Below, piece by piece: positions 50,413-59,019 of a stretch of 64,000 nt of DNA. Origin of the DNA: MGBC163016 sp964631345 (lineage in GTDB: Bacteria > Actinomycetota > Coriobacteriia > Coriobacteriales > Eggerthellaceae); NCBI GenBank assembly GCA_964631345.1, contig CAZVWE010000002.1, forward strand, positions 1-64,000, in the 5' to 3' direction. Position 1 is the first letter of the stretch. Each line of letters begins with the position of its first letter. A program made the translations under genes and the position numbers. The notes beneath the pieces are model-generated. The model had not been told where the DNA came from and made no database searches. It was given only the letters and a program-made list of their open reading frames with translations.

Positions 50413-51183
50413 TTAGAGTATGTCTGCTAGTACTTTATAGGCACAAACTAAATCCTCAAGTGATTTTGCTGCATTGGCTGGACTTGTTGATGGAAGCTTT
50501 ACGGCAAGAATTCCAGTTTGCTTTTCGCAGTATTTAACATAGAGCTCATATGCTTTGGATCCTGTACAGAAAATACGATTTATTTGAGCCTGGGTAAGCA
50601 AATTGGCAATGTTGTTTGGTACACAGTTAGCAATGGTTGCATCTTTTGCACCCTCGATTTCACACTCAGCCAATACATCCCAAAGTGCCAAGTTATGGCG
50701 TAGTATAAGCGCTTCTTTATCTTCGTTTTTCTGTGGGACTTTCTCATTGAATACAGCGGCAAGAACTCGCCAGAACCTGTTCTGTGGATTGTTGTAATAG
50801 AAGTTTGTCTCCCTTGATTTAGGAGATGGCATAGTGCCAAGGATTAAAGTTTTTGAGTTTTCGTTAAAGACTGGTTTTAATGGAGATATCACTTTGGTTG
50901 ATTTAGTTGAGTCCTGCGTGCGTTTTGACAATGTTTCAGCGTTTGCGGAGTCGCCTTCTTTTAACGATGTTGATAATGCTTCTTTGTGCGATGTCTTGGA
51001 ATTAACATTTGCATCTTTCTTGAGTTTTTGTGGTTCAGAGATTGCTTGTAGCTCTTGATCTAGCGCAGATGGGATGCCAAATAGCGTGCGTTTGGATGAG
51101 AATAAACGCGGGCTTTTCCCAGACGATTCAGCGCTTATTACTTGCTGAATAAGATCCCAATTTCTATCTTCGTGATAGGTCAT
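50413..51183 (-). CDS. uracil-DNA-glycosylase superfamily protein, hypoxanthine-DNA glycosylase type
   Basis: A 256-aa protein whose C-terminal 145 residues form a UDG fold: TLILGTMPSPKSRE (motif A region), FYYNNPQNRFWRVL (the NPxNxFW signature of the deoxyinosine glycosylase group), ALWDVL and LPSTSPANA (motif B). It excises hypoxanthine or uracil from DNA in the family prototype. ATG at 51183 has AGGA seven bases before. The first 110 residues are an unusual Ser/Lys/Thr-rich, apparently disordered extension absent from typical 160-200-aa members. Confidence 0.87.
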   Translation of the reverse strand: MTYHEDRNWDLIQQVISAESSGKSPRLFSSKRTLFGIPSALDQELQAISEPQKLKKDANVNSKTSHKEALSTSLKEGDSANAETLSKRTQDSTKSTKVISPLKPVFNENSKTLILGTMPSPKSRETNFYYNNPQNRFWRVLAAVFNEKVPQKNEDKEALILRHNLALWDVLAECEIEGAKDATIANCVPNNIANLLTQAQINRIFCTGSKAYELYVKYCEKQTGILAVKLPSTSPANAAKSLEDLVCAYKVLADIL

Positions 51184-51403
51184 ATGTGTCCTCATCAAAT
51201 TTGTCAAAAGGATCTAGGTTACTTTTTGCAAACACTTTAGGTTCACATGTACAACAAACACTTTATAGACCAAGTTCAATAACTTTATGAATTTATCTTA
51301 CTGGTTAATGATTAAGTTGTCTGGATTTGTTGAGTGAATATCCTGACAACGATCAAAAGTAATTGATTCGAGATTGATTTAGTTGGAGAAGAAAGGACAG
51401 AAT

Positions 51404-51868
51404 ATGAAAGGCGATCCAAAACTCATCGACACATTAAACTATCTACTTGAAGGTGAACTCACAGCCATTAATCAGTACATGCTTCACGCAGAAATGTGTG
51501 AAGACTGGGGTTATACGAAACTTCATGAGAACTTTGAAACTCGTGCGAAAACAGAGATGCATCATGCCGAGAAGCTTATGGGGCGTATTTTGTTCTTAGA
51601 GGGCAAGCCCATCGTTTCCAATCTCAGCAAAATGAACATTGGTAAAACTGTTCCTGAGCAAGTGGATAATGATCACGATATGGAGCTTCAAACTGTTAAA
51701 GACTATAACGATGCAATCGTATTGGCCGAAAAGGTCAACGACCATGCCACCAAGGAAATTCTTGAGGGTATTTTGGCCGACGAAGACAGCCATGTTGATG
51801 AACTAGAAGATCTCCAGGATGAGATTGAGCAGATGAGCCTTCAGATGTTCCTCTCTACTCAGTTGTAG
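51404..51868 (+). CDS. bfr: bacterioferritin
   Basis: A 154-aa iron-storage protein. The diiron ligands match E. coli Bfr numbering exactly: Glu18, Glu51, His54, Glu94, Glu127 and His130. The haem ligand Met52 is present in KTEMHHAEKLMG. Such proteins form 24-mers that oxidise and store iron. ATG at 51404 is preferred to an upstream start at 51383, because AAAGGA precedes it and the length then fits the family. A terminator follows. Confidence 0.95.
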   Translation: MKGDPKLIDTLNYLLEGELTAINQYMLHAEMCEDWGYTKLHENFETRAKTEMHHAEKLMGRILFLEGKPIVSNLSKMNIGKTVPEQVDNDHDMELQTVKDYNDAIVLAEKVNDHATKEILEGILADEDSHVDELEDLQDEIEQMSLQMFLSTQL

Positions 51869-51921
51869 ATTAAAACTATTAAATATTTTTCTTGAACAAC
51901 GCTAACTCATTCAAGAAGCTT

Positions 51922-51951
51922 GGAGCCGGTCTTTTGATCGGCTCCTCTTTG
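51922..51951 (+). terminator. terminator after bfr
   Basis: GGAGCCG (51922-51928) pairs with CGGCTCC (51939-51945), followed by TCTTTG. Confidence 0.8.
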
Positions 51952-52091
51952 TTGTATTGCCATCTACCATATTTTCGGCCATAGATACTTCTTTGAATGC
52001 CAATGAATGAATAGGATTATGTAATATAGTAGACATAATCAAATATATCCTATTGTAAAACATACCCGTGTATTCGTTGAAAGGAGAGACT

Positions 52092-53105
52092 ATGCAGGCC
52101 ATCAGTGATGAGGTATATGACATAGTCCAAAAAGGTCTTGTTGGAAATGGTCTTATGGAAGAGGAAACGCTGAAATTGTACTCGCTTCCAGAGACTAGTG
52201 CAGAAGCCGCATATGTCCGCTGGGCTGGTCAAGAACTCTCTATGAAATCTGCTAATGGCATTGCAGAAGTCCATGCGCAAATTGGCCTCAACTCTACGGT
52301 TTGCCCTAAGAATTGCAAGTTCTGTTCGTTTGCTGCTTGCAACGATGCACGTAAAAATGGCAAGTTTGAACTTCCTAAAGAAGATGTGCTGGAATACGCA
52401 AAGGTTTATGTTGAAGACGGTGCAAACCTGATTCTTCTTCTTACTACCGCAAGCTATAAATTTGAAAAACTACTAGAAATGGTTTCTGGTGTTCGTGAAG
52501 TCATCGGCAATGATATGCCTCTTTTGGTGAATACCGATGATATGACTCTTGAGGATTGTAGGCAGTTAAAAGCGGCGGGCGCAAATGGCGCATATCATGC
52601 GGTTCGCATGCGTGAGGGCGTAGACACTGGTATTCCAGTAGAGAAAAGAATGGAGACATTTAAGAATCTTGCGGAAGCTGGCATGAGTTTGTCAACTTGT
52701 GTTGAGCCAGTAGGGCCTGAACACACTCCTCAAGAACTAACAGATGCAACATATCTTTGTATGTCAACTCATCCGATGTCTGCAGGTGTTGGAAAGCGTA
52801 TCGCTGTTCCAAACACTCAGCTTTATGAAAAGGGAATGCTTACAGATATTGCAAATGCGAACATGGTAGCAATATATCGTTTGGCAACTGGTTTAGAGCC
52901 AAGGCTTAATTGCTCCGCAAATACGGTTATGACTGCTGCATCTGGTGCGAATCTGGCATGGGCAGAGGTTGGAACAAATCCAAGAGATGCTGTTGAGCGC
53001 ACAGAAAAAGGCGGACGCGGTGCAAGTTTTGAGCAGCAATACAAGATGTTTCAAGCATCTGGTTGGGAAATTCTCGATGGTCCTTCACAGGGTTGGATGA
53101 TTTAA
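52092..53105 (+). CDS. BioB-like radical SAM protein
   Basis: A 337-aa radical SAM/BATS-type protein. The cluster motif is STVCPKNCKFCSFAACND, and the C-terminal part CSANTVMTAASGANLAWAEV with TNPRDAVERTEKGGRG resembles the BATS domain. Residues that mark true biotin synthase (the CPEDCxYCxQS form) are not matched, so the product may be a HydE/PylB-like or uncharacterised relative. ATG at 52092 follows AAGGAGAG. It precedes the second molybdoenzyme pair by 238 bases on the same strand. Confidence 0.85.
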   Translation: MQAISDEVYDIVQKGLVGNGLMEEETLKLYSLPETSAEAAYVRWAGQELSMKSANGIAEVHAQIGLNSTVCPKNCKFCSFAACNDARKNGKFELPKEDVLEYAKVYVEDGANLILLLTTASYKFEKLLEMVSGVREVIGNDMPLLVNTDDMTLEDCRQLKAAGANGAYHAVRMREGVDTGIPVEKRMETFKNLAEAGMSLSTCVEPVGPEHTPQELTDATYLCMSTHPMSAGVGKRIAVPNTQLYEKGMLTDIANANMVAIYRLATGLEPRLNCSANTVMTAASGANLAWAEVGTNPRDAVERTEKGGRGASFEQQYKMFQASGWEILDGPSQGWMI

Positions 53106-53343
53106 GGAATGTACCAACAGGGAAAAACTGTTGAATTTAAAGTATTAGAAAAACTAAACAGATACAAGGTCAAAGGCTAATACTTCCGCTTTATGTCCTC
53201 AGGTATTGAGGTCGGTGTGCTATTCAAACCTCTCTCCTGATGACGCGGCCTCTCCGTGAGTCATACCTTCTTATCGGATCGGTAGATCGGCGCATAAATC
53301 ATGCGCCCAATGTAAGAGTCAACCGAGAGATGAGGGGGATTCA
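53106..53343 (+). promoter_or_regulatory. structured leader upstream of the second molybdoenzyme
   Basis: A 238-base gap with several hairpins: CCTCA...TGAGG, and GGCGCAT (53289-53295) with ATGCGCC (53301-53307), the latter perfect and 36 bases before the ATG. No open frame. It could be an RNA regulator, for example one sensing molybdenum cofactor or a redox signal, but no known class was recognised. Confidence 0.4.
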
Positions 53344-55716
53344 ATGAGCGATGATAGGTTTGAGAAGCCGGCGGCTGTCGTAAAGCTTGACACGCTTTCT
53401 GACGTCAATGACATCGGAAAGCCTTGGCGCTATGAAGAGGATGGGTTGACAGTCACTCGCGTCAGTCCATGGTCGCCACCGGGATGCCATCCTGTTGGAT
53501 GTGGACTTAAGCTCTACGTTGATGAAAATGGCAAATTGGTTCGTGTTGAGGGCGATGAGAACGACCCGGTTACGCAAGGGCGTCTTTGTCCTAGATGTCT
53601 GACTCTTGTGGACTATGTTTATAATCCCGCAAGAATTACCTACCCTATGAAGCGCGATCCAAAGGATAGAGGCAATGCTGATGCCTGGGAGCGCTGTAGT
53701 TGGGAGGAAGCTTACAGCATCATTAAGAGTGAATACGACCGTATTACCAAGCAGTATGGACATGAGTCAATAGTTATCTTTTCTGGCACAGGTCGTGAAG
53801 GCGGTACGTTTGGACCTTATGGCTCTATGTGCTTTGGAACGCCTAACTTCTGTTATACACAATCGGGATATGCTTGCTATACGCCTCGTCTTGCAGCAAT
53901 TGCCTATATTGCAGGCACAACGTATCCTGAATGGGATTACGCCGGTGCTCTTCCTGGGCGTTGGGATGACCCTCGTTATGAGCAAACTGAGGTACTGATC
54001 GTTTGGGGCAAGGCTCCTCTTGAGTCAAACCCAGACGGATTTTTTGGTCATGCGGTAGTGGATGCGATGCGCCGCGGAACACGCTTGATTGTAATTGACC
54101 CACGTGTGAATTGGCTTGCTGCACGTGCTGATCTATTCATTCGTCTCCGTGTCGGAACCGACACAGCTCTTGGCATGGCTATGCTTGACGTAATCATTAA
54201 AGAGGATCTATACGATCATGACTTCGTAGAGTATTGGTGCTACGGATTCGATCAGCTTGCAGAGCGTTGCGCTGAGATGCCGCCTGAGAGAGCTGCTGAG
54301 ATATGCGAAATTCCGGTCGAGCAGATTTATAAAGCAGCCCGTATGTATGCAACTGCAAAACCTGCTGCAATACAGTGGGGCTTAGCTGCCGATCAAAAAA
54401 CCAATGGTATGCAACAAGGCCAAGTGACAATTGCTTTAATGGCAATCACTGGAAACCTTGACAGACCTGGCGGACAAATTATCCCCGGTACAGATGGTGG
54501 CCACAATGAAGCTGGATTCGGCGATGAGGGTATGGATCCAATGCTTAGACAAAAGATGATTGGCTTAGAGGAATACCCTGCGTATTGCAACATTATTATG
54601 AGTTCACACGCAGACCTTACTCTCAAAGCTTTAGAGACAGGCGAGCCATATCCTTTGAAGATGGGTTTTTATGCAGGTAACAATCTTATGAGTTGCACCT
54701 CAATGGAGCCGAAACGTTGGCATGATGCAATAGTGAATTCCCTTGAATTCTGTATCGGTTTTGACACGTTCATGAACCCCTCCATTGAAGCATCATGCGA
54801 CATCTTCTTGCCTCTGAAGACCGCAGCTGAACAGTATGGCACGTTGTTCACACACTATGCTCCTTGCACAGTGACTGCGGGATTTATGCAGCCAGCATTT
54901 GAGGTTGGTGAATGCAAGACAGACTATGAGCTTTGCTACGAGCTCGGAAATATACTTCGTCCGGAACTTTGGCGCGATACTTTCAAGTTCAAGAACGACC
55001 TTGAGTTCCTAGAAGCTCTAAGGCTTGGTCGTCGAGAAGGCGGAGAGTACTTGAAGAAAGTTGCTCAGAATGTCCACTGCCAGATGCCAATTGAGTATTA
55101 CAAATATGAAAACGGCAAGATGAGAGTGGATGGAAGCATGGGATTTGCTACTCCAACCGGAAGAGTCGAGCTTTGGTCTACAGCTTTCCACCAATTTGGC
55201 GAAGATCCCCTTCCTTACTATGAAGAGCCTGAGTTTGGACCTGTGGATCCTGAGTTAATGAAGGAATATCCGCTCCTACTCACAACAGGCGCACGTACAA
55301 CGGCATTTTTCCATTCAGAGAATCGTCAAATTCCGTTCTGTCGTGAGCTTTGTCCTGATCCTATCGTTGACATTAACCCAGAGACAGCGAAGAAATACGG
55401 CATTACTGATGGTCAATGGGTTAAGATCACAAGCCCGTTTGGTGAATGTGTGGAAAAGGCGCATGTGAGCGAGATTGTTGACGAGAAGACAATCCATGCA
55501 CAACATGCTTGGTGGTTCCCCGAAGAAGATGGCAATGAACCGAATCTCTATGGCAATTTCCGTTCGAATATCAACAACTTGCTGCCTAACTTCCACTTCG
55601 GAAAGCTTGGATTTGGTGCTCCTAACAAGTGCTTGGTATGCAAGATAGAGCCTGTGCTTGAGAACTACGATACTGATATGGACCTTATTTGGGAGAAATT
55701 CGGGAAGCTGGTGTAA
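53344..55716 (+). CDS. second molybdopterin oxidoreductase, DMSO reductase superfamily
   Basis: A 790-aa enzyme with no export signal. Cysteines near the N-terminus are Cys48 and Cys53 (PPGCHPVGCGLKL) and Cys82 and Cys85 (GRLCPRCLTL). The arrangement Cx4C...Cx2C differs from the usual Cx2Cx3C...C, so the Fe-S cluster may have unusual ligands. A cysteine in SGYACYTPRLAA lies where the Mo ligand is expected. Other family features (NPDGFFGHAVVDAMRRGTRL; PLLLTTGARTTAFFHSENRQ) are well kept. It resembles acetylene hydratase and catechol dehydroxylase-like subgroups more than DmsA. GAGGGGG precedes the ATG. The substrate is unknown. Confidence 0.88.
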   Translation: MSDDRFEKPAAVVKLDTLSDVNDIGKPWRYEEDGLTVTRVSPWSPPGCHPVGCGLKLYVDENGKLVRVEGDENDPVTQGRLCPRCLTLVDYVYNPARITYPMKRDPKDRGNADAWERCSWEEAYSIIKSEYDRITKQYGHESIVIFSGTGREGGTFGPYGSMCFGTPNFCYTQSGYACYTPRLAAIAYIAGTTYPEWDYAGALPGRWDDPRYEQTEVLIVWGKAPLESNPDGFFGHAVVDAMRRGTRLIVIDPRVNWLAARADLFIRLRVGTDTALGMAMLDVIIKEDLYDHDFVEYWCYGFDQLAERCAEMPPERAAEICEIPVEQIYKAARMYATAKPAAIQWGLAADQKTNGMQQGQVTIALMAITGNLDRPGGQIIPGTDGGHNEAGFGDEGMDPMLRQKMIGLEEYPAYCNIIMSSHADLTLKALETGEPYPLKMGFYAGNNLMSCTSMEPKRWHDAIVNSLEFCIGFDTFMNPSIEASCDIFLPLKTAAEQYGTLFTHYAPCTVTAGFMQPAFEVGECKTDYELCYELGNILRPELWRDTFKFKNDLEFLEALRLGRREGGEYLKKVAQNVHCQMPIEYYKYENGKMRVDGSMGFATPTGRVELWSTAFHQFGEDPLPYYEEPEFGPVDPELMKEYPLLLTTGARTTAFFHSENRQIPFCRELCPDPIVDINPETAKKYGITDGQWVKITSPFGECVEKAHVSEIVDEKTIHAQHAWWFPEEDGNEPNLYGNFRSNINNLLPNFHFGKLGFGAPNKCLVCKIEPVLENYDTDMDLIWEKFGKLV

Positions 55717-55718
55717 AG

Positions 55719-56213
55719 ATGACAACGTATGGTCTTTTGATTGATTACGAATATTGCACTAACTGCGGATCCTGCCAGGTTACTTGCAAGGAAGAGCATG
55801 GATATCCCGTAGGAAAAACAGGAATCACGGTATTAACGGATGGTCCTTGGAAGATAGACGATGAGTTTTGGAATTTGAACTATTGGCCTGTTGTTACTGA
55901 TCTATGCGATCTTTGCAAAGATCGCACTGCAACAGGAAAAGAGCCAATGTGCGTTCACCATTGCCTCGCAAATATAATCACCTATGGTACGGTTGAGGAA
56001 TTGGCGAAGAAACTTGAAGAGAAGCCAAAGCAATTTCTAGTAGTTCCACAGTTCAATCCGAATGCTGCACGCGGTGAGTTCGTTTCAAAGAATGAGAATT
56101 CGCACCATGCTAAGCATGTTGAAGTACACGGTACTGGAAAGATGACCTATGCGTCACATAGACATGATGCAAAGCAGGGTGAATTTGAGCTGAACGAAGA
56201 CGCAAATATTTAG
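55719..56213 (+). CDS. ferredoxin-like [4Fe-4S] subunit of the second molybdoenzyme
   Basis: A 164-aa protein. The first cluster is YCTNCGSCQVTCKEEHG and the second is DLCDLCKDRTATGKEPMC followed by VHHC. A His-rich tail (NSHHAKHVEVHG, ASHRHDAK) could bind metal. ATG at 55719 lies two bases after the large-subunit stop, with GGGAAG in place. A strong terminator ends the two-gene unit. No membrane subunit is present. Confidence 0.9.
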   Translation: MTTYGLLIDYEYCTNCGSCQVTCKEEHGYPVGKTGITVLTDGPWKIDDEFWNLNYWPVVTDLCDLCKDRTATGKEPMCVHHCLANIITYGTVEELAKKLEEKPKQFLVVPQFNPNAARGEFVSKNENSHHAKHVEVHGTGKMTYASHRHDAKQGEFELNEDANI

Positions 56214-56231
56214 TTTGAAGTTCGTTTAGCG

Positions 56232-56269
56232 CGTATCCTGCTCGGCATTCGTCAAGCAGGATACGTTTG
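56232..56269 (+). terminator. terminator after the second molybdoenzyme pair
   Basis: CGTATCCTGCT (56232-56242) pairs perfectly with AGCAGGATACG (56255-56265), followed by TTTGT. Confidence 0.85.
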
Positions 56270-56300
56270 TATTCACAACAACCAGTCTTTAGGAGAAGAG

Positions 56301-56735
56301 ATGTCGCAAAAAGCAGAGCTTGGAAGGGTTGTTTCGATCCATTACAAAGGTGGCGTCAAAGGAGAAGAGCCTGAAGATATTCGTATAGACGGTGAGCCTT
56401 TGACCGTTATGTTAGGGGACTTAAAGCTTCCCCGTGGAATAGAGCAAGCCATTATAGGAATGGAAGTTGGGGAAGAAAAGACAGTGGAGATCCCATCTGA
56501 ACTTGCCTATGGCTCTTATCGCCCTGAATTTGCAGAATGGTATCCAAGATCCATAATTAAAGGTGGGTACAACCTAAAGGTTGGCGATGTTATATTCAGA
56601 ACCAATCCGGAGGATGGGACAAAACAACCAGCGCATATCACCAAAGAGACTCAAGACACGGTGTTTTTAGATATGAATCATCCTTATGCTGGTAAAGACT
56701 TGGTCTATTGGATCAAGTTAGAAGATGTGAGGTAG
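56301..56735 (+). CDS. SlyD-like FKBP-type peptidyl-prolyl isomerase
   Basis: A 144-aa cytoplasmic isomerase and chaperone. The FKBP core has VSIHYKGGVK, LPRGIEQAIIGMEVGE and a flap typical of SlyD, and the C-terminus has DMNHPYAGKDLVYWI, as in SlyD's NHPLAG. The His-rich metal tail of E. coli SlyD is missing. It could help nickel or cofactor insertion. The Zn-ribbon gene follows four bases later. Confidence 0.9.
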   Translation: MSQKAELGRVVSIHYKGGVKGEEPEDIRIDGEPLTVMLGDLKLPRGIEQAIIGMEVGEEKTVEIPSELAYGSYRPEFAEWYPRSIIKGGYNLKVGDVIFRTNPEDGTKQPAHITKETQDTVFLDMNHPYAGKDLVYWIKLEDVR

Positions 56736-56738
56736 CTT

Positions 56739-56930
56739 GTGTGTTATCCGTGTACAAAGTGCGGAAGATGCGGAAAATTTGATCCAGACAGTCCTTTCTA
56801 TCAACCCCAGGCGGATATCCCATGTTTTGTCTGTGGAGGGTTGATTGATCCAGAGACAGGGATTTGCCAAGAATGCGGCAATATTGCATTTGCTCCTGCA
56901 GGAAGTAAGTCTGATACGAAGGTAGAGTAG
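56739..56930 (+). CDS. small Cys-rich zinc-ribbon protein
   Basis: A 63-aa protein with CTKCGRCGKFD, IPCFVCGGLID and ICQECGNIAF: four CxxC-type pairs that suggest two zinc ribbons or a rubredoxin-like site. It starts at GTG 56739, directly after the FKBP gene. Not assigned to a family with a known role. Confidence 0.7.
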   Translation: MCYPCTKCGRCGKFDPDSPFYQPQADIPCFVCGGLIDPETGICQECGNIAFAPAGSKSDTKVE

Positions 56931-56992
56931 GCTCCTAGTCGCCGCATATCTAAGTTGGGTTAACCGGGAATTATTAAATTAGTGAATATAGT

Positions 56993-57433
56993 TTAAAGCG
57001 TTCTTATTGGTCGGCTGGCAATCTCAGGATCGCACTTAAAATACATTACTATTGAAATAATGGCAGCAAGACCTGCTGCAATGCCAATTGCTATTGCAGG
57101 ACCATGACATGCGCTTCCGTCATGTGCACAAACGCCAATTCCTGCTGGTGTAAGCAGCGCAATCATTACGATATAAACAACAACAGATATAACACTGATA
57201 TTTCGTCTAGCATCCTTTGTGTTGGAGATGATGCTTACCAGTGAGGTCGCAATTCCGATGACTGAAATCCATGATACTGCGACAAAAGTCCAGTGGCATT
57301 TCATAGGAACCTGCCCTCCGGCTTGTGTGTCAATCATTGGGCATATATTTATATTTCCTATCGCAAACACACCAGCAACAATCATGAGTATGCAAATACA
57401 TATACTTAATGCTCTCCAGATGTTTTTTGCCAT
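56993..57433 (-). CDS. DUF4418 membrane protein
   Basis: A 146-aa protein with four helices. The family motif PMKCHWTFVAV lies between helix 1 and helix 2, and two further helices and a loop with CAHDGSACHG follow. ATG at 57433 has AAAGGA before it; an earlier in-frame start at 57499 has none. Cysteines on the same face could bind metal. Function is unknown. Confidence 0.85.
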   Translation of the reverse strand: MAKNIWRALSICICILMIVAGVFAIGNINICPMIDTQAGGQVPMKCHWTFVAVSWISVIGIATSLVSIISNTKDARRNISVISVVVYIVMIALLTPAGIGVCAHDGSACHGPAIAIGIAAGLAAIISIVMYFKCDPEIASRPIRTL

Positions 57434-57620
57434 TAGAAATCCTTTCAAGATTTTATGTGTCAACATATTAGATAAAGACCAATATATGAATATGTCCAAT
57501 AAATATCAATATTACACTATGTAAGTTGTTTGTCGAATAAGATAAAACCAACATTAGCTGTTATTGCGTGAGATACTTTATCGAAGGTAATTCTAAAAAC
57601 AAAAAATTACGGGGGCTTTC

Positions 57621-57953
57621 GTGGGAGATTTTGCTGATAAGGTATTCAATGCCGTATGTTGCATTCCGGTTGGAAAAGTTGCAACTTATGGACAAATTGC
57701 CCGTATGATAGGACGCCCTAGATCTGCAAGGTATGTTGGATATGCTCTTCGTGCAAATCCTAGTCCTGGCTCAAATATCGGTGAGATCCCATGTCATCGT
57801 GTGGTCTTTAAGGATGGCTCTCTTGCTCCAGGTTTTGCATTTGGAGGTCCGGGAGAGCAAAGAAGGCTTTTAGAAGATGAGGGGATAGAGTTTCTCGAAG
57901 ATGGAAAGATAGACATGAAACAATTTGAGTGGGATGGATATGGTGCCTTATAA
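57621..57953 (+). CDS. MGMT-family alkyltransferase domain protein
   Basis: A 110-aa stand-alone C-terminal domain of O6-alkylguanine alkyltransferases. VATYGQIARMIGRPRSARYV is the HTH, and IPCHRVVFKDGS keeps the acceptor cysteine, unlike ATL proteins that have tryptophan there. It lacks the N-terminal domain of Ogt/Ada. GTG at 57621 follows GGGGGC. It could repair alkylated guanine, or recognise it for other repair. Confidence 0.9.
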   Translation: MGDFADKVFNAVCCIPVGKVATYGQIARMIGRPRSARYVGYALRANPSPGSNIGEIPCHRVVFKDGSLAPGFAFGGPGEQRRLLEDEGIEFLEDGKIDMKQFEWDGYGAL

Positions 57954-57993
57954 GGTAATATGACACCAATATGGAATCTCGATGGGAGCATTA

Positions 57994-59019
57994 ATGGCTG
58001 ATAACGCTCAAGATTTAACAACAAACAAATCAAAGAAGTCGCCATGGATGATCGTGGCTATTATTCTTGCCGCGATTTTGGTAGCGCTTTTCCTATTTAT
58101 GGTCATTTTGAATGCAACGATAAAATCAACCTATTCCGATTTCTATGAAAATAGTGAAGTCGCGTTTCAGATCCCAGGAATAGATGAAGGGTTTGTTCCC
58201 CAAGATCTTGACTATATTTATGAGGATGGTTCATGGCTGTTTAGCGGTTATGTATCATCTGGTGGGTCATCCCCGATTTACAGAAAAGCGGAAGATGGGA
58301 CTGTCACTAAGTTATTTCTGCAAAATATCGATGGCTCAGAATATGATGGCCATGGTTCAGCTATCACATCAAATGAAGCGTTCGCTTTTCTTGCATGTGA
58401 TGGTGGGATGCTAGTCTTTGATCTTGATGAAATTCTTACGGCAGAAAATGGCAACAGCATTAAAGCCAAACAAATGATTGAGATGGACTTTTCTCCTGCG
58501 TTTATGAATATTCAAAACGACATCCTTTATGCAGGCAACTTCTATCTCGAAGGACCATATAACACTCCAGATGAGCACCATCTAACCACTCCTGACGGAA
58601 CAGAAAATGGTGCTGTTATGTATGCGTTTTATCCAACCGACATGAGTAGATATGGGTATTCAGATGAGGCAACTTGTGTTTATTCGATACCCGGGAAAGT
58701 TCAGGGTATGTGTATAACACCCGATGATGAACTTATACTTTCAACTTCCTATGGCCTAGATAGCTCGCATTTGCTTATGTATGATTTCTCTGCACTTGAG
58801 CCAGAAGATACTTTTACAGCAAATGGCAATGAAGTAGATCTTTACTATTTGGATTCTCGATCTGCTATTGACGATTTTCTAATTCCACCGATGAGTGAAG
58901 GTATCGTCTTTCATGATGGACGCATATATGTCTGCGAAGAGTCAGCTTCAAACAAATATATATTTGGAAAACTCTATGGAGCAGGCAAAGTGTACGCGTT
59001 TAATCCTCTTCACTCATAA
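57994..59019 (+). CDS. membrane-anchored protein with beta-propeller-like domain
   Basis: A 341-aa protein. A cytoplasmic N-terminus of about 18 residues is followed by one helix (PWMIVAIILAAILVALFLFM) and an external part rich in repeated beta motifs (DLDYIYEDGSWLFSGYV; SNEAFAFLACDGGMLVFDLD; FHDGRIYVCEESAS), suggestive of a six- or seven-bladed propeller. ATG at 57994 is preferred because GGGAG precedes it. Its last 20 bases overlap the convergent kinase gene. No family is recognised. Confidence 0.78.
   Translation: MADNAQDLTTNKSKKSPWMIVAIILAAILVALFLFMVILNATIKSTYSDFYENSEVAFQIPGIDEGFVPQDLDYIYEDGSWLFSGYVSSGGSSPIYRKAEDGTVTKLFLQNIDGSEYDGHGSAITSNEAFAFLACDGGMLVFDLDEILTAENGNSIKAKQMIEMDFSPAFMNIQNDILYAGNFYLEGPYNTPDEHHLTTPDGTENGAVMYAFYPTDMSRYGYSDEATCVYSIPGKVQGMCITPDDELILSTSYGLDSSHLLMYDFSALEPEDTFTANGNEVDLYYLDSRSAIDDFLIPPMSEGIVFHDGRIYVCEESASNKYIFGKLYGAGKVYAFNPLHS

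Noticed and set aside
52092..53105. True biotin synthase (bioB)
   Set aside because: The cluster region lacks the usual CPEDCxYCxQS form and no other biotin gene is near, so only a BioB-like label is given.
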